From assembly GCA_020061965.1 (NCBI GenBank), contig JAGUXG010000058.1:1-7584 (forward strand): DNA of 7,584 nt. The letters run 5' to 3'. The notes beneath the pieces were generated by a model that saw nothing but the letters and a program-made list of their open reading frames with translations, was not told the origin of the DNA and did not search any database. The DNA comes from a bacterium. Lineage in GTDB: Bacteria; UBA9089; UBA9088; JAGUXG01. Each line of letters opens with the position of its first letter. The stretch's first letter is position 1. Below are positions 4,959 through 7,584 of the stretch, one piece after another. The position numbers and the translations under genes were made by a program.

Positions 4959-7103
4959 TTATCTCTTGTTGATAAGAGACAACAGATATTTGGCCTCCTG
5001 GTTTTCTGGAGAAATCTTAAGCAGTGAATCTATCTCGGAAATAGCCTTCTCATACTCTTTCCTTTGATAATAGACCATAGCTAAGTTTTTTCTAATCAGA
5101 GTATCTTTTGGATCTAATTCAATCGTCTTTTTGCACTCCTTAATAAAATTTTCTATATCAGTCTTTTCATAATAGAGCTGGGCCAGAGTTCTATGGATTT
5201 GAGGAGACTCAGGGTTTATCTTAGCCAGATCTGAAAAGCACGAGATACCTTTATCTCTATCTTGCAAAGATAGAAAGAGCCTCTTTAGGTTTTCAATACA
5301 ATCCTCTCTCCAAGGCTGAATCTCCAAAGCCTTCTTAAATGCATCTACTGCCTCATCATATAACCCTTTTCCGAGAGCATAATTGCCAAGGTTTATCCAC
5401 GTATCAATAAAATATGGGCTGAGCCTGATTGCATCTTTATATGCAGAGACAACCTCTTTCTTTCTGTCTATTCCAAATGCTACCTCCTCTCTCTGATAAG
5501 CAACACCAATAATGTTGTAGAAATTAGATTCATCAGGAATATTCTTGTTTGCCTTCTTCAAAACCTCAATTGCATCTTTATAGTAAGCAGGATTAGAGGC
5601 TGCCAGGTCAATATATAAGCCAGCCAAGCCTCCGTAGTATGTCCTCTCATAGGGGTTAAGGTCTAATGCCTTTTTATAGGAAGTTATTGCGGCATCATCT
5701 TTTTTCCCTTCAGCTTGATAATATGCTTTATCAGCAAGATACAGAGGAATAGCTTGAATTAGAAGGAGAATCCCAAAGAAGATAGTGCTACTGGTAAATA
5801 TAAGTTTTTTATAAGGCTTATCAAGTGGAATGGAAAAGGGTTTCTTGGTAGAGAACAGGTCCATTATACCTATATATGAAAAAAACAATGAGGTGATCAC
5901 AATCTCTGCAAAGCTGAATTGATTCTGGACAAGATAGGCAATAGCCCCAGTAAATGGACCAAGAAGGAGAAGTCTCTCCTTCTCCTTTGCCTTAAAAATG
6001 ATAAAGAATAGGTAGAAAATCAGACTAATATAAATTACCAGTCCAACCAATCCCCTTGTTATGACCACATCAAGAATCTCATTATGCACCCGATCAACAC
6101 CTGTTGCCTGCTGTCTCACCATATATTCAAACGGAGCATACCTTGGCCAGATGAACTGAAGTGTCTCTGGGCCTATTCCAAATAGTGGATAATCCCTGAC
6201 CATGTTTATTGCTCCTTTCCACATCAGAACCCGCAGCCCAGCTGATCCTCCTATAGATTGGGAAGCATAGGTCTCTTCTAATCTTGCCTCTCTCTTTTCT
6301 TTAACAAAAAACTCGCTGATAAACCTACCCATAATATTGGTCTTTTGAGAAAAATTAGAGGCAATAAATATGAGAAGAAAGGCGCAAAGAATCGGGGTTA
6401 TGCTTTTTATTTTCTTTTTAGAAAAGAACAAGATAAGACCCATAGCAAAAAAGAAGGCTATAATTCCAGCCCTTGTCCTGGTAAAAAGAAGTCCACAAAA
6501 TATGAGGATGGAGGCCAAGATATAAAGCCATCTTTTTGTCTTGCTATTCTCTTTTATGGCCATAGAGAAAGCAAGCGGAGAGGTCATAGCCAGATATGCG
6601 GCCAAAAATACCGGGTTTCCAAAGACAGCAGAGACCCTATTTCCAAAATCAAACCAGCCTATAGGGTCCTTTCCGAAAGCCTGGCAGATTCCATAGATAC
6701 TTGAGCCACAACCTCCAAGGATACCTGAATTTATTATCAAAGATGTGTTGGTGACAAGATTGATGATAGAAAGATAGAGGATAAGATAGGTGATGTTGGT
6801 AATAAGCCCCTGGTATCTCATATATGCTCCATAAAGGCTTATGGGTCGATGTATAGAAAGAAGTGTGGAAAAGACTGTTGAGATAAAGAAGAAAAGAAGG
6901 ACAATCCCAATCTTTCCTATAGAAAGGCTTGTTTTGTTAAAGGAGAGCACCTTTTTTGTCCATGTAGCGAGAATGGCAAAGACCAAAAGGTTCATAAAAA
7001 GGAGTTTTGATAGGTCGGTCTTACTGGCGATGCCAAGGTCATACCAGAAAGGTAAGACTAAGAGAAGAGCAGATAGAATGATTTCAGCTAGGCCATATTT
7101 CAT
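4959..7103 (-). CDS. O-antigen ligase/polymerase-family membrane protein with C-terminal TPR domain
   Basis: This 714-residue protein has two halves. Residues 1-453 contain about 13 hydrophobic segments (roughly 4-22, 34-50, 65-84, 101-118, 121-140, 162-182, 191-207, 212-227, 234-251, 350-370, 378-394, 400-415, 434-453). They include the family's large external loop (about 252-349), with RVLMWKGA (291-298), YPLFGIGPE (305-313) and VDRVHNE (336-342, H340), plus TRTRAG at 208-213. R211, R291 and H340 occupy the places of the functional Arg/Arg/His residues of WaaL-type ligases. Residues about 454-710 hold six or so TPR units with A and P positions such as KKALDLNP and KKALEIQP. Lysine/arginine-rich loops after every second segment place the TPR part outside the membrane. 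Family members move or polymerise glycans on a lipid carrier; WaaL, Wzy and protein O-oligosaccharyltransferase roles cannot be separated here. It starts seven bases after the upstream TPR gene. Confidence 0.88.
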   Translation of the reverse strand: MKYGLAEIILSALLLVLPFWYDLGIASKTDLSKLLFMNLLVFAILATWTKKVLSFNKTSLSIGKIGIVLLFFFISTVFSTLLSIHRPISLYGAYMRYQGLITNITYLILYLSIINLVTNTSLIINSGILGGCGSSIYGICQAFGKDPIGWFDFGNRVSAVFGNPVFLAAYLAMTSPLAFSMAIKENSKTKRWLYILASILIFCGLLFTRTRAGIIAFFFAMGLILFFSKKKIKSITPILCAFLLIFIASNFSQKTNIMGRFISEFFVKEKREARLEETYASQSIGGSAGLRVLMWKGAINMVRDYPLFGIGPETLQFIWPRYAPFEYMVRQQATGVDRVHNEILDVVITRGLVGLVIYISLIFYLFFIIFKAKEKERLLLLGPFTGAIAYLVQNQFSFAEIVITSLFFSYIGIMDLFSTKKPFSIPLDKPYKKLIFTSSTIFFGILLLIQAIPLYLADKAYYQAEGKKDDAAITSYKKALDLNPYERTYYGGLAGLYIDLAASNPAYYKDAIEVLKKANKNIPDESNFYNIIGVAYQREEVAFGIDRKKEVVSAYKDAIRLSPYFIDTWINLGNYALGKGLYDEAVDAFKKALEIQPWREDCIENLKRLFLSLQDRDKGISCFSDLAKINPESPQIHRTLAQLYYEKTDIENFIKECKKTIELDPKDTLIRKNLAMVYYQRKEYEKAISEIDSLLKISPENQEAKYLLSLINKR
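4962..4979. other. Small stem-loop at the tRNA / ligase 3' junction
   Basis: TCTCTT (4962-4967) pairs with AAGAGA (4974-4979) around a six-base loop, five bases after the tRNA and within the last codons of the convergent ligase gene. No T-run follows it on either strand, so it is at best a weak terminator or a 3' processing or stability structure. Confidence 0.25.
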
Positions 7104-7110
7104 TTAATTC

Positions 7111-7584
7111 TCAAAATCTAGAAAGGGCAGAAAACATCTGTTGTGCCTGGGCGTCTGTTGGGTCAAGCTCTAAAACATGCTGAAATCTATTCCGCGACTG
7201 CGAAAACGAGCCTATCCTATAATAACAAAGGGCAAGATTTTTATGAGCATTTACCTCTCTTTGGTTAAGTTTTAATACCTCCTCGCTTGCCTTTATGCCT
7301 GATACATAATCATTCTTTTTGTGATAGTATATCCAAGCTAATAAGTTGTAAGCCTTTATCTTTGACTCATCTTCATAAGCAAATGTTGCCAGACGGGTCA
7401 GAAATTCTATGGCTTTGTCCATCTCATTTTGAGCAATCCAGATGCTAATGAGCCTATCTGAAGCCATTGAGTATGTAGTCGTTATTTCTACTGCTTGTTC
7501 AAACTCTTTGGCAGCTAAATCCTGCTTTCCCTGGGAGAGATAGACGATGCCAAGGTTTGTATGGATATCAGAGATGAATGTATT
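7111..7584 (-). CDS. TPR-repeat protein, 5' end beyond the window
   Basis: The minus-strand frame is open from the window edge to a TGA at 7111-7113 and gives 157 residues. The ATG at 7467 is internal: the 39 codons upstream of it encode a clear TPR unit (HTNLGIVYLSQGKQDLAAKE, residues 8-27), so the true start lies beyond 7584. Four TPR units follow one another, at about 6-38, 39-75, 76-110 and 111-150, the last with NLALCYYRIGSFSQS and HVLELDP. No catalytic domain is visible; TPR arrays bind partner proteins. The gene ends seven bases before the ligase-TPR ATG, and no ribosome binding site of note lies there, so the two are probably translationally coupled and may act together. Whether it has a signal peptide or another N-terminal domain cannot be seen. 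Confidence 0.85.
   Translation of the reverse strand, partial: NTFISDIHTNLGIVYLSQGKQDLAAKEFEQAVEITTTYSMASDRLISIWIAQNEMDKAIEFLTRLATFAYEDESKIKAYNLLAWIYYHKKNDYVSGIKASEEVLKLNQREVNAHKNLALCYYRIGSFSQSRNRFQHVLELDPTDAQAQQMFSALSRF

Noticed and set aside
4876..5067. Small plus-strand open frame covering the tRNA
   Set aside because: It translates the tRNA-Lys gene and the antisense of the ligase 3' end; the tRNA cloverleaf explains the sequence.
6841..7107. Plus-strand open frame antisense to the N-terminus of the ligase gene
   Set aside because: Its basic, low-complexity product is a mirror of a membrane-protein coding strand. It lacks a ribosome binding site and family motifs, and the minus-strand gene here is well supported.

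Overview
The window looks like chromosomal DNA from an uncultured, moderately AT-rich bacterium (about 40% GC by eye, not computed). A Gram-negative-type envelope is suggested by an O-antigen ligase/polymerase-type membrane protein. Adjacent TPR proteins, a REC-HD-GYP regulator and short tandem-repeat words between genes would suit one of the little-cultured candidate phyla, but no phylum can be assigned from this sequence alone. No mobile element, phage gene, CRISPR array or rRNA is visible.

Layout: 1-200 is a non-coding leader with inverted heptamer-repeat arrays, two degenerate copies of a 9-base word and a near-consensus sigma70-type promoter. It drives dapA-dapB (201-1855, + strand, 4-base overlap), which encode the first two dedicated steps of the diaminopimelate/lysine pathway. 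A 44-base convergent gap holds three tandem copies of the same 9-base word and no obvious terminator. From 4792 down to 1900 a tightly packed minus-strand operon runs gatC > ATP-grasp ligase-like protein > response regulator with HD-GYP domain > SAM methyltransferase; two of its three junctions are 4-base overlaps. The 92-base gap 4793-4884 carries back-to-back divergent promoters, one for gatC (apparently leaderless) and one for a tRNA-Lys(CTT) gene at 4885-4957. One base beyond the tRNA, on the opposite strand, is the stop codon of a 714-residue O-antigen ligase-family protein whose C-terminal third is TPR repeats. It is preceded, with a 7-base gap, by a TPR protein whose reading frame stays open to the window edge (7584).

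How the genes fit together: dapAB supplies diaminopimelate for peptidoglycan and lysine, and DapA keeps the E. coli-type lysine feedback site. GatC is the small subunit of the tRNA-dependent amidotransferase, but gatA and gatB are not beside it. The ATP-grasp, c-di-GMP phosphodiesterase-type regulator and methyltransferase are plausibly co-regulated accessory or surface functions; no pathway can be proved here. The ligase-TPR protein and its TPR neighbour probably act in assembly or transfer of an envelope glycan. The most notable features are the gatC-led mixed operon, the divergent promoter/leaderless gatC arrangement, the predicted periplasmic TPR domain on the ligase, and the two tandem-repeat families around dapAB.
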